A stretch of 64,000 bases of DNA. Origin: Candidatus Pelagibacter ubique HIMB058 (GTDB lineage: Bacteria; Pseudomonadota; Alphaproteobacteria; Pelagibacterales; Pelagibacteraceae). Every line of letters starts with the position of its first letter. Within the stretch, counting starts at the first letter, position 1. The notes under the pieces are model-generated. The model saw only the letters and a program-made list of their open reading frames with translations. It did not search any database and was not told the origin of the DNA. Of the stretch, positions 16,733 through 25,850 are shown in pieces. Location of the stretch: assembly GCA_000419545.1 (NCBI GenBank), contig ATTF01000001.1, forward strand, positions 1-64,000, given 5' to 3'. A program made the translations under genes and the position numbers.

Positions 16733-17224
16733 ATGAAAAACTTAAGTTTAAAAGCTAAAAAAGGTTTCTCACTAATCGAATTACTTGTTGTAATCGCGAT
16801 TATCGGAATCTTATCAGCAGTAGGTATTACTACATATTCTGGTTACACAGCAAACGCTAAGAAACAAGCGACAACTGCTATGTACAGCCAAATAGTAAGC
16901 TTATTAAACGCTGAGACAGCTAAGTGTGCTTCAGGATCTGGTAACTATGTGTTTACAGACGCTGGTACAACTACAGCTGTTGCTTGTACAGGTACGCTTG
17001 GTGCCGATGACGTTGCAGAATACTTCAATGATGATCTAGGAATGAAAAATCCTTACAAAACAGATCAAAACGCTGTTAGATCAGGAGATCCAAATGCTAC
17101 ATCACCAATTGGTGTTTCAGTATCATCTGGTGCTTGGACTATCAAAGCTGATATTGATGGAAACGCAACATCGACTTACACTGCAAACACAGGTGATAAG
17201 TCAATCACTACAGCTAAGTACTAA
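16733..17224 (+). CDS. pilA: Type IV pilin (probable major pilin, PilA-like)
   Basis: 163 residues. The 11-residue leader MKNLSLKAKKG is cleaved before FSLIELLVVIAIIGILSAVG, with Glu5 present: a classic type IVa prepilin. The C-terminal globular part has Cys in AKCASG and AVACTG that could form a disulphide loop. GAGGAAA lies just before the ATG, and a strong terminator follows 30 bases after the stop. A monocistronic, strongly bounded unit is what a major pilin needs; assignment as major rather than minor is inferred. Confidence 0.9.
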   Translation: MKNLSLKAKKGFSLIELLVVIAIIGILSAVGITTYSGYTANAKKQATTAMYSQIVSLLNAETAKCASGSGNYVFTDAGTTTAVACTGTLGADDVAEYFNDDLGMKNPYKTDQNAVRSGDPNATSPIGVSVSSGAWTIKADIDGNATSTYTANTGDKSITTAKY

Positions 17225-17250
17225 TAATTAAATTAATTATTAAAAATTAA

Positions 17251-17282
17251 ATGCGCTAAAGAAATTTAGCGCATTTTTTTTT
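17251..17282 (+). terminator. Strong intrinsic terminator after the pilin gene
   Basis: ATGCGCTAAA, loop GAAA, TTTAGCGCAT (perfect 10-bp stem), then a run of T. It touches the convergent pilC stop codon at 17281-17283. It may also work weakly on the minus strand, since the other side is A/T-rich too. Confidence 0.93.
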
Positions 17283-18519
17283 ACTTAATTACATCTCCCA
17301 TACTGAAGATTGGTTGGTACAACGTAAGAAGAAGACCAGCTATAATTGCTCCAATCAACACAATCATAACAGGTTCTAACAATGCCTTTACTCCGCCAAC
17401 AGCATTATCAACTTCTGCTTCGTAATAAACAGCAATTGAAGTAAACATTTCATCTACACTACCTGTTTTCTCACCAACTTTCATAAATTCAGAAAATTCC
17501 ATTGGAAAAATAGGTTCTTGAGCAAATAATTGAGATAAACTTTTACCTTCTAAGATTTCAATTTTAACTCTATCTATTCCTTCTTTAACTAAAATATTAT
17601 TTGTTACTTTAGAACTTATATCTAGAGCATCGATAATTGATACTCCCGCTGAAAGTAAATTCGCTAAAACCATAGCAATCTTTGCGTAAATAGATTTCAT
17701 AATCAAATCACCAAATGCTGGTAGTTTTAAAGAAAGTCCGTGCCAAAATTTTCTTAAGTTGTACATTTTTTTTGTGAGATACCAATTAATAGTAAGAGCA
17801 GAAAATATTGTTCCAAATAAAACACCGCCTCTGCTTGGGTCTTTCATGAATTCACTTGCAATAATAACTTTTTGTGTTGAAGCTGGAAGCTCAGCACCTA
17901 AACTTCCGTAGATCTCAGCAAATATTGGTACAACCTTGATTAACATTACAATTGTAACTAACAAAGCAACAGTTAGAAGAATTACAGGATATGTTAATGC
18001 TCCTTTAATATCTTTTGTTATTTTTATTTTCTTTTCTGCTAGCTCAACAATTTTATTTAAGAATTTTGCTAATTGACCAGAACTTTCACCTGCTCTAATC
18101 ATGTTTATATAAGAGTCATCAAAATATTGCGGAAACTTTTCTAATCCTTCACTAAAAGAATGACCTTGGTTTAAATCATCAATTAAGGATTTAGTTACTT
18201 TTATCATACCAGGCATCTTTGCTTGTCTCCTAGCTAATTTAAGAGCATCCATAATTGGTAAATCAGACTTAATCATTGTCTCGAGTTTTTTTGTAAACAT
18301 CATGATGTCAATTTCCTTTAATTTGTCAGAATGAACTTGCATTCCAAGGAATGTGGCCGGTTCTGGATCAGCGTCACCATCATTATTTGAGACATTTAAT
18401 TTTGTAGGATTTATCTTTTGAGCTCTTAATTTTTTTCCTGCATCTGCTTGATCTGTTGCGATAATGAAACCTGTAACAGATTTTCCATTTTGCATTCCTG
18501 CATATTCAAATTGAGGCAT
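17281..18519 (-). CDS. pilC: Type IV pilus inner-membrane platform protein PilC
   Basis: 412 residues, GspF/PilC family. MPQFEYAGMQNGKSVTGFI opens the protein; two repeated GspF domains follow (MFTKKLETMIKSDLPIMDAL at ~75 and KIAMVLANLLSAGVSIIDAL at ~285). Membrane helices include YPVILLTVALLVTIVMLI and the terminal VMIVLIGAIIAGLLLTLYQPIF. It forms the inner-membrane platform turned by PilB/PilT ATPases. It starts one base after the pilB stop and is last in the minus-strand pil operon. Confidence 0.94.
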   Translation of the reverse strand: MPQFEYAGMQNGKSVTGFIIATDQADAGKKLRAQKINPTKLNVSNNDGDADPEPATFLGMQVHSDKLKEIDIMMFTKKLETMIKSDLPIMDALKLARRQAKMPGMIKVTKSLIDDLNQGHSFSEGLEKFPQYFDDSYINMIRAGESSGQLAKFLNKIVELAEKKIKITKDIKGALTYPVILLTVALLVTIVMLIKVVPIFAEIYGSLGAELPASTQKVIIASEFMKDPSRGGVLFGTIFSALTINWYLTKKMYNLRKFWHGLSLKLPAFGDLIMKSIYAKIAMVLANLLSAGVSIIDALDISSKVTNNILVKEGIDRVKIEILEGKSLSQLFAQEPIFPMEFSEFMKVGEKTGSVDEMFTSIAVYYEAEVDNAVGGVKALLEPVMIVLIGAIIAGLLLTLYQPIFSMGDVIK

Positions 18520-18520
18520 C

Positions 18521-20230
18521 TTATGTTTCTGCTAATGTTATGTTTCTTACAAATTCAGCGTATGTAATTATACCGTTACGCATATGATCTCTTGCAATTT
18601 GGTCCATTGTTCTAAAACCATTTTTTCTAGCAATCTCTAAAAGCTCTGGAGCTCTTAGATTAGCTATAACTCCATTTGCAAACTCTGTATTAGACTCTAA
18701 TATTTCGTAAATACCTTGACGGCCTTTGTAACCAGTATTTTTACAAGCTTCACAGCCAGCACCTTTATAAATTTTTAATGTTTCAACTTCTGTTACATCA
18801 AAGCCTATTTCTTTTAATTGATCTTTTGTAATTGATGTATCCTCTACTTTACATTTCTGACATATTTTTCTAGCTAGCCTTTGCGCAACAATTGTATTTA
18901 ATGCACCTGCTATCATGAAAGCTGGTACACCCATGTTAGTCATACGAACAATAGTTTGTATCGCGTCATTAGTGTGAAGTGTAGATAATAAAAGGTGACC
19001 AGTGATTGCAGCTTTAATTGCAATATCAACAGTTGATTTATCTCTTATCTCCCCCACTAGGATCACTTCAGGGTCCTGACGTAAAAATGCTTTAAGTATA
19101 TTTGCAAATGACAAACCAATTCCTTCGTTAGCTTGTATTTGCCCAATACCAGGTAAAGTATATTCAACTGGATCTTCTGCTGTTAAAATATTTTTTTCTG
19201 GTTTATTTAAATGTGCAAGTGCTGCATAAAGTGTAGTTGTTTTACCACTTCCAGTAGGGCCTGTTACAAGAACCATTCCTTGAGGTGCTTCAATTGATTT
19301 AATAAATACTTTTAATTCTCTTTCTGGAATTCCTATTTGGTCAAGCGCCATAATGTTTGTTCCTCTTAACAAACGCATACAAACTCTTTCACCAAACTTT
19401 GTAGGAACTACATTGAAACGTACATCGCAATCAGCATTATTATTGCTCTTATCCTTTACTGTTATCGCTCCGTCTTGTGGAAGTCTGTTTTCAGAAATAT
19501 CACAACCAGCCATAATTTTTAGTCTAGTAACTACTGCAACATAATTATTTTTTACTCTTTGACTAAGCTCTTCATGCACTTTCATTATGCCGTCTTCTCT
19601 AAATCTTACTTGGGAAAAACCATCTTTAAACTGTTCGATGTGAATATCGGACGTTCCACCTGCTAATGAGTCTTGGAATATCTTATCAACGACCTCAACT
19701 ACATTCATAGGTGCTAAATTAACGGGTTTTCTTACTTTGCCTGCAACACCTGGAGCGCCTTTGCCATTTTTTGCTTTAGCTTTTTGTGCATCCCAAACTT
19801 TATCTGCTAAAACTTTTTCTAAATTTGTAAATGTAGTTACAGAAAAATTAACATTTTTTTTTGCAAAGTTCTTAATTTTTGCAAGTTGCATCAACTTTGC
19901 TGGATCTGCTATTGCTAGTTTAAGCTGATTAGCTTCAACACCTATTGGGACTATTTTCTCTTTTCTAACAAAATCAACCGGTAAAGCGCTTAGACCGTCT
20001 GGTTTAATAGAACCAATTTTAAGATCTATGGTTTTTAAATTATATGCTTTAGCAAGAACTTTTACGATATCTTGCTCACTAACAAATTTTTTTTTTAATA
20101 ATTCGTCTACAATTTTCTCTTTATTTGGACCGCACTGCGTAGCAATTTTTGTTAATCTATCGGCAGTTAAAACACCGCTTGTTTTTAGTAAATTAGCTAT
20201 TTTTTCTGACGAAGCAGCACTTAAATTCAT
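18521..20230 (-). CDS. pilB: Type IV pilus extension ATPase PilB
   Basis: 569 residues, GspE/PilB family. The N-terminal MshEN-type domain (residues ~5-150) is followed by the secretion ATPase core. Walker A is GPTGSGKTTTLYAAL, the Asp box is EDPVEYTLPGIGQ, Walker B is DPEVILVGEIRDK and the His box STLHTND. A tetracysteine zinc motif reads CQKC and CEAC. It powers pilus assembly in the cytoplasm. It has normal family length and a GGAA-like SD before the ATG. Confidence 0.95.
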   Translation of the reverse strand: MNLSAASSEKIANLLKTSGVLTADRLTKIATQCGPNKEKIVDELLKKKFVSEQDIVKVLAKAYNLKTIDLKIGSIKPDGLSALPVDFVRKEKIVPIGVEANQLKLAIADPAKLMQLAKIKNFAKKNVNFSVTTFTNLEKVLADKVWDAQKAKAKNGKGAPGVAGKVRKPVNLAPMNVVEVVDKIFQDSLAGGTSDIHIEQFKDGFSQVRFREDGIMKVHEELSQRVKNNYVAVVTRLKIMAGCDISENRLPQDGAITVKDKSNNNADCDVRFNVVPTKFGERVCMRLLRGTNIMALDQIGIPERELKVFIKSIEAPQGMVLVTGPTGSGKTTTLYAALAHLNKPEKNILTAEDPVEYTLPGIGQIQANEGIGLSFANILKAFLRQDPEVILVGEIRDKSTVDIAIKAAITGHLLLSTLHTNDAIQTIVRMTNMGVPAFMIAGALNTIVAQRLARKICQKCKVEDTSITKDQLKEIGFDVTEVETLKIYKGAGCEACKNTGYKGRQGIYEILESNTEFANGVIANLRAPELLEIARKNGFRTMDQIARDHMRNGIITYAEFVRNITLAET

Positions 20231-20249
20231 AATGATTCCAACTTAATTA

Positions 20250-21698
20250 TTATATTATTCTAGGTGCTAGAAAAATCAATAATTCTGTTGTTTCATCTTT
20301 AGTTGTTCTTGATCTGAACAAAGAGCCTACGACTGGAACTTTACCTAATAGCGGTACTCTAGAGTTATTTTCAGATAAGGTATTTGTCAAAATACCTCCT
20401 ACAACTGCTATATCTCCATCTGCTAAGAATAAATTTGTATCAACTTCTTTTTTTGTTACTACAGGAGGGTTTGTTCCAGTATTAACAGTGTCATTAGTTA
20501 CAATTACATCCATGCTAACTGTGCCATCACCTGTAACTGTGGGTGTTATATCCAGTTTTAAATTCGCATCGAAATAAGTAACTGAGGTAGTGGTAACACC
20601 ATCTGCAACTGTAGTTGTGTTTACTCCAAATCTAGTACCCTGTGTAATAACAGCATTCTCACCACTCATGGTAAATAATTTAGGATTTGAAAGTGTTTTT
20701 GAATCTCCTTCTGTTTCCAAAGCGTCAATTTCAAATTTAATTTGATCTGATCCCATATCTCTTATGATACCTAATCCTGATGTTCCTCCTACTAAGAAAC
20801 TTGTTAAGGCGCTATTTTCAGTTCCAACAACTAAAGGATCGTTATTATCTATACCATCACCAGTTTTTATACCTTTAAGTGTTAGTATATCATTATTGCC
20901 GGATCCAGTATTTGTATTTTGAGCTTGTAATGAAAGTCTAGTCCCAAGTTTTCTTTCAAATGTCGGAGCAACTTCTAATACAAAAGCCTCAATTAAAATT
21001 TGGGGTCTTTTTATATCAATTTTATTTAATACTACTTCTACCGCATCAAATTGATCAGCTGTACCTTTTACTATCAGTTTTCTATTTGCGTCATCTGCTG
21101 CAAAAGTGGGTGCTTGTTCTTCACCTGTAAAAACTGCTGTTAGTTGAGGTATCATTGTAGTTGGTTGATTGTAATAAACGTGGAAAATTTCTGTGCTTTC
21201 AACTGTTGAAGATACATCGGCTACATCTGATGATCTTAAAATTTTTATTATTCCACCATCTGATTGCTCTTTGTAAGACAATTGGTTTAATTCAATTATG
21301 GAATTAAACACTTCATTCCATGGCTCATTAATTACCTGCATATTTAAATAGCCAACTATGTTATCTGCAACAATTACATTTTTGCCTGCAAGATTTCCTA
21401 AAGCTCTTAAGCCATCAGATATTTTAGTTCTTTTAAAATTGATTGTGATAGGAAAGCTAGGCTCTGATAGTTTTTCATTTCTTTTTTCACTGTCGGATGA
21501 ACCAAGATTAGCTCTTCTTGGTTGATTTTTATTAGAATTATAATTTGGAGCTGACTCCATTGTTGTATTTACTGAAGTTAAACTTTCTCTTTTAATTTCA
21601 GCTACATCTAATTTTGTATCAACCTTACCTGTCTTACCTGAGCAAGATGTTACAAAAATTATTATTAATATTAATTTGAATAATTGAGCAATTTTCAT
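20250..21698 (-). CDS. pilQ: Type IV pilus secretin (PilQ/MshL-like lipoprotein)
   Basis: 482 residues. The N-terminus KLILIIIFVTSCSG has a lipobox (VTSC), as in MshL-type secretins. An STN/N0-like domain (ITINFKRTKISDGLRALGNLA) and an N1 domain (ADDANRKLIVKGTADQFDAV) precede the secretin core, ending VVGGILTN and VPLLGKVPVVGSLFRSR, the typical C-terminal strand signature. It forms the outer-membrane pore. It is shorter than PilQ (~700) because AMIN domains are missing, so it is nearer MshL. The 3' end of the preceding gene overlaps its start by 4 bases. Confidence 0.92.
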   Translation of the reverse strand: MKIAQLFKLILIIIFVTSCSGKTGKVDTKLDVAEIKRESLTSVNTTMESAPNYNSNKNQPRRANLGSSDSEKRNEKLSEPSFPITINFKRTKISDGLRALGNLAGKNVIVADNIVGYLNMQVINEPWNEVFNSIIELNQLSYKEQSDGGIIKILRSSDVADVSSTVESTEIFHVYYNQPTTMIPQLTAVFTGEEQAPTFAADDANRKLIVKGTADQFDAVEVVLNKIDIKRPQILIEAFVLEVAPTFERKLGTRLSLQAQNTNTGSGNNDILTLKGIKTGDGIDNNDPLVVGTENSALTSFLVGGTSGLGIIRDMGSDQIKFEIDALETEGDSKTLSNPKLFTMSGENAVITQGTRFGVNTTTVADGVTTTSVTYFDANLKLDITPTVTGDGTVSMDVIVTNDTVNTGTNPPVVTKKEVDTNLFLADGDIAVVGGILTNTLSENNSRVPLLGKVPVVGSLFRSRTTKDETTELLIFLAPRII

Positions 21699-22318
21699 TG
21701 TTTAACCTCCAGTCTTACTAAATTACCTTCTTCTTCAACTACTATGCTATCGAAATCTATTTCTTTAACTACTCCACCTTTAGAACCTAAAATTTGACCT
21801 TCTGAAATTACAATTTGATCTTGGTTATTAGGAATTTGTACTAAAGCTAATTTGCTAGAATTATTTTGAATAGTTTGACCTTGATTATTTGAGTCTAATA
21901 TTCCTACCACTCTAAATGTATCTAATGGGTAAACACAAGCGCCATTATCTTGCCTCTTAAGTAATTCATCGCTTAAATCTCTTAAGAAAGGATTTTCTCC
22001 TGCGGAACTTTCATAACATTCAAAATTATTTCCACTAGCAACTTCTATCAATTCATTACTATTAGTTTTTTCAATGCTTGTTGCTTCTTTTGAAGTTTTC
22101 TCCATTTCAGCAGGTTGTTTAACTTCAGTAGAGCTTGTCTCCACATTTAAATTCTGTTCTTTACTCTGATTTTCGTTAGCAACAGGCATTTTATTATTAG
22201 TTATTTCTTGGTCATTAGTATTTACAATTTCATTAGAAACTGACTCATTTCCTGGTTCGCCAGCTAATAAGTAAGTTGGAATAAATAATAAAATTATAAA
22301 TAAAAGTTTTCTAATCAT
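21695..22318 (-). CDS. pilP: PilP-like pilus assembly protein
   Basis: 207 residues. A signal peptide (MIRKLLFIILLFIPTYLLAGE) precedes a long Asn/Glu/Ser-rich linker (residues ~25-95) and a compact C-terminal domain: NPFLRDLSDELL, then YPLDTFRVVGIL, an AL(V)QIP strand, and SEGQILGSKGGVVKEI. This layout and the LxxxxVVGI motif match PilP/MshK proteins that connect PilNO to the secretin. It lies between pilO and the secretin gene with 4-base overlaps on both sides. The sequence is divergent, so naming rests on domain shape and position. Confidence 0.78.
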   Translation of the reverse strand: MIRKLLFIILLFIPTYLLAGEPGNESVSNEIVNTNDQEITNNKMPVANENQSKEQNLNVETSSTEVKQPAEMEKTSKEATSIEKTNSNELIEVASGNNFECYESSAGENPFLRDLSDELLKRQDNGACVYPLDTFRVVGILDSNNQGQTIQNNSSKLALVQIPNNQDQIVISEGQILGSKGGVVKEIDFDSIVVEEEGNLVRLEVKQ

Positions 22319-23193
22319 GATTTTATGTAATTAAGGGTGATATCTGTTTGCACACTTACTATATCTTCTTTGTTTTGAATTTTTTCTAATAAAGCTTGTC
22401 TTGTGACTACTCCTTTATTTCTAGATTTCACTTCTGCAATAAAGTTTTTATAATCCACAAAATTTCCTTCTATCTTTATTCTGTATGTAGCTAAAATATA
22501 ATCACTAGATTTTGGTTGCGCATTATTATTTGCCTGTCCTTGTTGTTGGCCTTGTGCGTTTCCTTTGGGTTTTGCTTCTTTATAAGGTTCTTCTTTTAAT
22601 TTATTTAGCTCAACTATTTGAATTCCATTTCTTAAAGCAATATCAGTCAAAAATTCGTAGAAAGTTTCAGGCTCACTATTATTAAAATAGATCTTTTTAG
22701 TTTCTTCAAGGTCTTCGATGGCTTTAAGCTCTCTATTCTTAATATTTTGAATTGTTTGCGCGCCTGTATCTAAGAATGATTGTTTTGTAGATAAATCCGC
22801 TTCTATTTGACGAGCGTTATTTATAGTGGTGTCTAAAATTCCTATTTTTCCAACATAAAAAGATATTACCACTACAGCTACGTAAGCTATTTTACTTAAA
22901 TAAGATCCTGGACCTAATTTTTTAGTATCGTCTGGAAACTTAAGCTTTATTTTTTTGGCCTTTTTACCTTTCTTAGCTGGAGGTAATTTTGGTTTTCTAA
23001 GGCTAAATAATTCTTGATGTTTAAGGTTTTTAACTGGGTCAATTTTTTTTGTTTTCTTTATAGGTGCTTTTTCCTTTTTAACAGCCTCTATTTTAACTAT
23101 TTCGTTTAAAGGTTCTTTAGAAATTTTAGATTTTCTTTTTTTTCTTAATTTTTCTAAAATCTTTTTATTTTTTATTTTTTTTATTTTAACCAT
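22315..23193 (-). CDS. pilO: PilO-like pilus assembly protein with long basic N-terminus
   Basis: 292 residues. Residues 1-100 are extremely Lys-rich and probably cytoplasmic. One membrane helix (IAYVAVVVISFYVGKI, ~101-118) leads to a periplasmic coiled coil (INNARQIEADLSTKQSF) and a ferredoxin-like domain of PilO type (FYEFLTDIALRNGIQIV; VDYKNFIAEVKSRNKG). The basic tail is longer than in ordinary PilO, which has a short cytoplasmic segment. It pairs with the PilN half of the upstream fusion; the genes overlap by 8 bases. Confidence 0.82.
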   Translation of the reverse strand: MVKIKKIKNKKILEKLRKKRKSKISKEPLNEIVKIEAVKKEKAPIKKTKKIDPVKNLKHQELFSLRKPKLPPAKKGKKAKKIKLKFPDDTKKLGPGSYLSKIAYVAVVVISFYVGKIGILDTTINNARQIEADLSTKQSFLDTGAQTIQNIKNRELKAIEDLEETKKIYFNNSEPETFYEFLTDIALRNGIQIVELNKLKEEPYKEAKPKGNAQGQQQGQANNNAQPKSSDYILATYRIKIEGNFVDYKNFIAEVKSRNKGVVTRQALLEKIQNKEDIVSVQTDITLNYIKS

Positions 23194-25060
23194 TTTTGCT
23201 TAGTAGTTTGTCTTTTTTTAAATCAACTTTGATAACGAAATTTTTTACTTCCATTAGTGTACCATCATCTGGGTTCTCTTCTGCTGGTGTGTCATTTGCA
23301 GAAATGATTGGTATTAATTCCCCTTGTACATTTTCTGGATCAGCATTAACTGGTGGTGGTGTTGGTATGTTTGATGCAGTATTTACAATTGGCTGAGATG
23401 ATTGGTCTTTTTCAATTTTGGTAATCCCTATTGTTCTTAATTCTGGTTTTCCAATATTTATTCTAAGATTTGAAAGAAAAATATTTAAATCTTCATCTGA
23501 TAATGCGTAACCATTAAAAATAGCATGATCATCTTCAACATATTGCAATCTACTTATTTCAATACCGCTTGGAACAATGGATGGCGTCTCGATAATTAGT
23601 TGAGTAAACTCATCTTTGTTTTTCACAATTTTATTTGCAAGTAATCTTTTTTCCTCTAATCTTTTTGTTTTAGCAGAAGCACTTCCTATTTGTTTAATTA
23701 AATTGTCGTGATCTTTTTTTACCTTTTCATAATCATTTAAGACATTTGCTTTTTCTAAGTACACCGGATAAGTTTGGCTTGTTAAAGAAGCAAAAGTTAA
23801 AATTAATAATATTAAAATTAAATTTAATGATGAGTTGCTAAATCTTACCCTTCTATTGTTAGATATATTTTCAAACATATGGTGTAAATTTAACCTGTAT
23901 TTAATTTGATTTGGTTCTTTTGCAGAAAAAGGATTAAAAAATCTTAAGGCAGCCCCAACATTAGGATAGTAGTCTTGGCTCTCGGGTTCATACTCCATAA
24001 ATTGTTTTTCTAATTTTTTGTCAAATTTCATTAATTCGTTATCAAATATATTTTCTGACTCTATTTCTGATGATGCTGGTTGAGGTAAAAAACTAATCAA
24101 TTTGAAATTTAAATCAGGAAGTTTATTTTTCAGTCCTTTTACAAAATTTTCTGAACTTCCAAGCTCAGTATGTACAAATACATCCTTAAGATTAAATCCT
24201 TCAATACCATCTTTTGTTATTCCGCCTGTGTCTTCTAGTTTTGTATTAACATCAGTTAATATTCTTTCATAAACTTCATTCCAAAAAGGTCCTGTTGGAT
24301 CAGGAAGCCTTTCAATTTGTTTAATAAGCACTAAGTCTTCCCGTGTAATGGTATTTTGAATAAATAAAACTTCTTTAGGTGTGTGGATGAAGAAGTAATT
24401 TTCTTTTTCACCGTATTCAAATAAAGCAAATGAGCTAGTTTTATAAATTTTTCTTGAATTTAATATTCCGTTTATATTTCCAAAACATTTAGGCTCGAAT
24501 ACGTTTGGATTAACACCAGCGTTTATTAAAATATTATAAATATTCTCTATTTCTTTTTTATTAGCCGCCGCTACTAAGATGTTATCTTCTCCCGAAACTT
24601 TATCACTATGTACGATTTGATAATTAACAACATCCTCTTGAAAATTAATATTAGCATTTTCATATTGAGCCCAAAAATCTTCTGTTTTAGCCTGTTCTTC
24701 TAATTCCATAGGACTAACTGTTGGAATTTTAAGAGAGCTAATTTTAACTTTTGATGTAGGCACAATTACAGTTGCTTCATGACCGATTAATTTTTCTCTA
24801 GCTAAAATTTGTTTTATTTCTTCAGAAAATTGAATTTGATTTTCTGCAAAATTCATTTTTTCCTCAAAATCAAATTTTTCTTCAATAATTTTTAAAATTT
24901 TTTTTCCATTAGGGCTGATTTTACAAATTTTTACACCCTGTTCATCGAATTCAATTGAAAAACGTTTTTCTTTAGACAGGCAAACGGATCCTAAAATTGG
25001 ATAGAAGATTTTAGAGAAAATATCTTGTATTTGTTTTACTATTTTCTTTAGTTTTTCCAT
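23186..25060 (-). CDS. pilM: PilM-PilN fusion protein
   Basis: 624 residues. Residues 1-~330 are the actin-like PilM part: FSIEFDEQGVKICKI, IVPTSKVKISSLKIPTVSPMELEEQ (the PilM segment that contacts PilN) and ILVAAANKKEIENIYNILINAG. Residues ~409-430 form one helix (LNLILILLILTFASLTS), then a coiled coil (DYEKVKKDHDNLIKQIG) and a PilN-type periplasmic domain (PSIVPSGIEISRLQYVEDDHAIFNGYA). In most type IVa systems PilM and PilN are separate. Here they are joined, as in MshI-like arrangements. It is the first gene of the minus-strand pil operon. Confidence 0.85.
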   Translation of the reverse strand: MEKLKKIVKQIQDIFSKIFYPILGSVCLSKEKRFSIEFDEQGVKICKISPNGKKILKIIEEKFDFEEKMNFAENQIQFSEEIKQILAREKLIGHEATVIVPTSKVKISSLKIPTVSPMELEEQAKTEDFWAQYENANINFQEDVVNYQIVHSDKVSGEDNILVAAANKKEIENIYNILINAGVNPNVFEPKCFGNINGILNSRKIYKTSSFALFEYGEKENYFFIHTPKEVLFIQNTITREDLVLIKQIERLPDPTGPFWNEVYERILTDVNTKLEDTGGITKDGIEGFNLKDVFVHTELGSSENFVKGLKNKLPDLNFKLISFLPQPASSEIESENIFDNELMKFDKKLEKQFMEYEPESQDYYPNVGAALRFFNPFSAKEPNQIKYRLNLHHMFENISNNRRVRFSNSSLNLILILLILTFASLTSQTYPVYLEKANVLNDYEKVKKDHDNLIKQIGSASAKTKRLEEKRLLANKIVKNKDEFTQLIIETPSIVPSGIEISRLQYVEDDHAIFNGYALSDEDLNIFLSNLRINIGKPELRTIGITKIEKDQSSQPIVNTASNIPTPPPVNADPENVQGELIPIISANDTPAEENPDDGTLMEVKNFVIKVDLKKDKLLSKNG

Positions 25061-25268
25061 AAAGTCGAATCAACCTCTAGTTTAAACGTTTTTTCCGCAA
25101 AAAATAAGGGAAATATGCACAGAATCACCCTTCAGTTGTGCTTAATTTTAAATGCTTTTTTGAGAATTTTTTTCTAAACTTAATTTTAAAACTTATTCTA
25201 CCGTACGCTTAGCTGATTTTTGTCCAATATGGTTTTTTCTATAAAATTCAAATATATTGTCTCTTTCA

Positions 25269-25850
25269 ATGAAAATTTCACTACTAAAAACATTTAAAAA
25301 AGGAATGACTTTAGTTGAAATACTAATAGTGATTGCCCTAATGGGTATAATTGGAGCCATTGGCTTTGCTGGCTTTGGTGGAATAAGCTCAGGTTCTCAA
25401 TTTGCAGCCAATAAAGCTACTTTAACAGATTATTTAAAAGATGCGAGATATAGGTCATACAGCGAAGGTAAGCCAATTAAAGTTATTTTAGAAGTTGATG
25501 GTGATGATTATAATTTAAAAACTTATGAGCCCACAGGCACAAGATGGAGAGATATAAATTTAAATCGTAGATGTGATTGTGCTATTGGTGATGTTTCGGG
25601 TACTGATTGTGATAACGCTTTTTCAAATGTGGCATTAGCATCAATGACATCAGATGCAGATTTAGATAAAAAAGTTGAACAAACATTGATTACAACATGT
25701 GATGACGCTAATTGCACAAATGAATTAGATACAAAAGTAGAGATGTGTTTTTTACCTGATGGTACGTCTCCAAGTGCTCAATGGTTTAAAATTTATGATG
25801 ACGATCTTTCTCAAATATTTAGATTAAATAATACAGGCTATGTTGAATAA
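25269..25850 (+). CDS. Minor pseudopilin, FimT/GspH-like
   Basis: 193 residues from the ATG at 25269; a TTG 12 bases upstream is also in frame. Leader MKISLLKTFKKG precedes MTLVEILIVIALMGIIGAIG with Glu5 present. The GspH/FimT-type body has YLKDARYRSYSEGKPIKVILE and paired Cys segments (RRCDCAIG; CDDANCTNE). It is the first of a four-gene minor-pilin run that ends in pilT and is divergent from the pilM-C operon. It probably helps prime pilus assembly at the tip. Confidence 0.85.
   Translation: MKISLLKTFKKGMTLVEILIVIALMGIIGAIGFAGFGGISSGSQFAANKATLTDYLKDARYRSYSEGKPIKVILEVDGDDYNLKTYEPTGTRWRDINLNRRCDCAIGDVSGTDCDNAFSNVALASMTSDADLDKKVEQTLITTCDDANCTNELDTKVEMCFLPDGTSPSAQWFKIYDDDLSQIFRLNNTGYVE

Noticed and set aside
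25061..25268. Hidden small gene in the largest intergenic gap, between pilM and the minor pilin run
   Set aside because: No frame with a credible start and composition is seen; it more likely holds the two divergent promoters.
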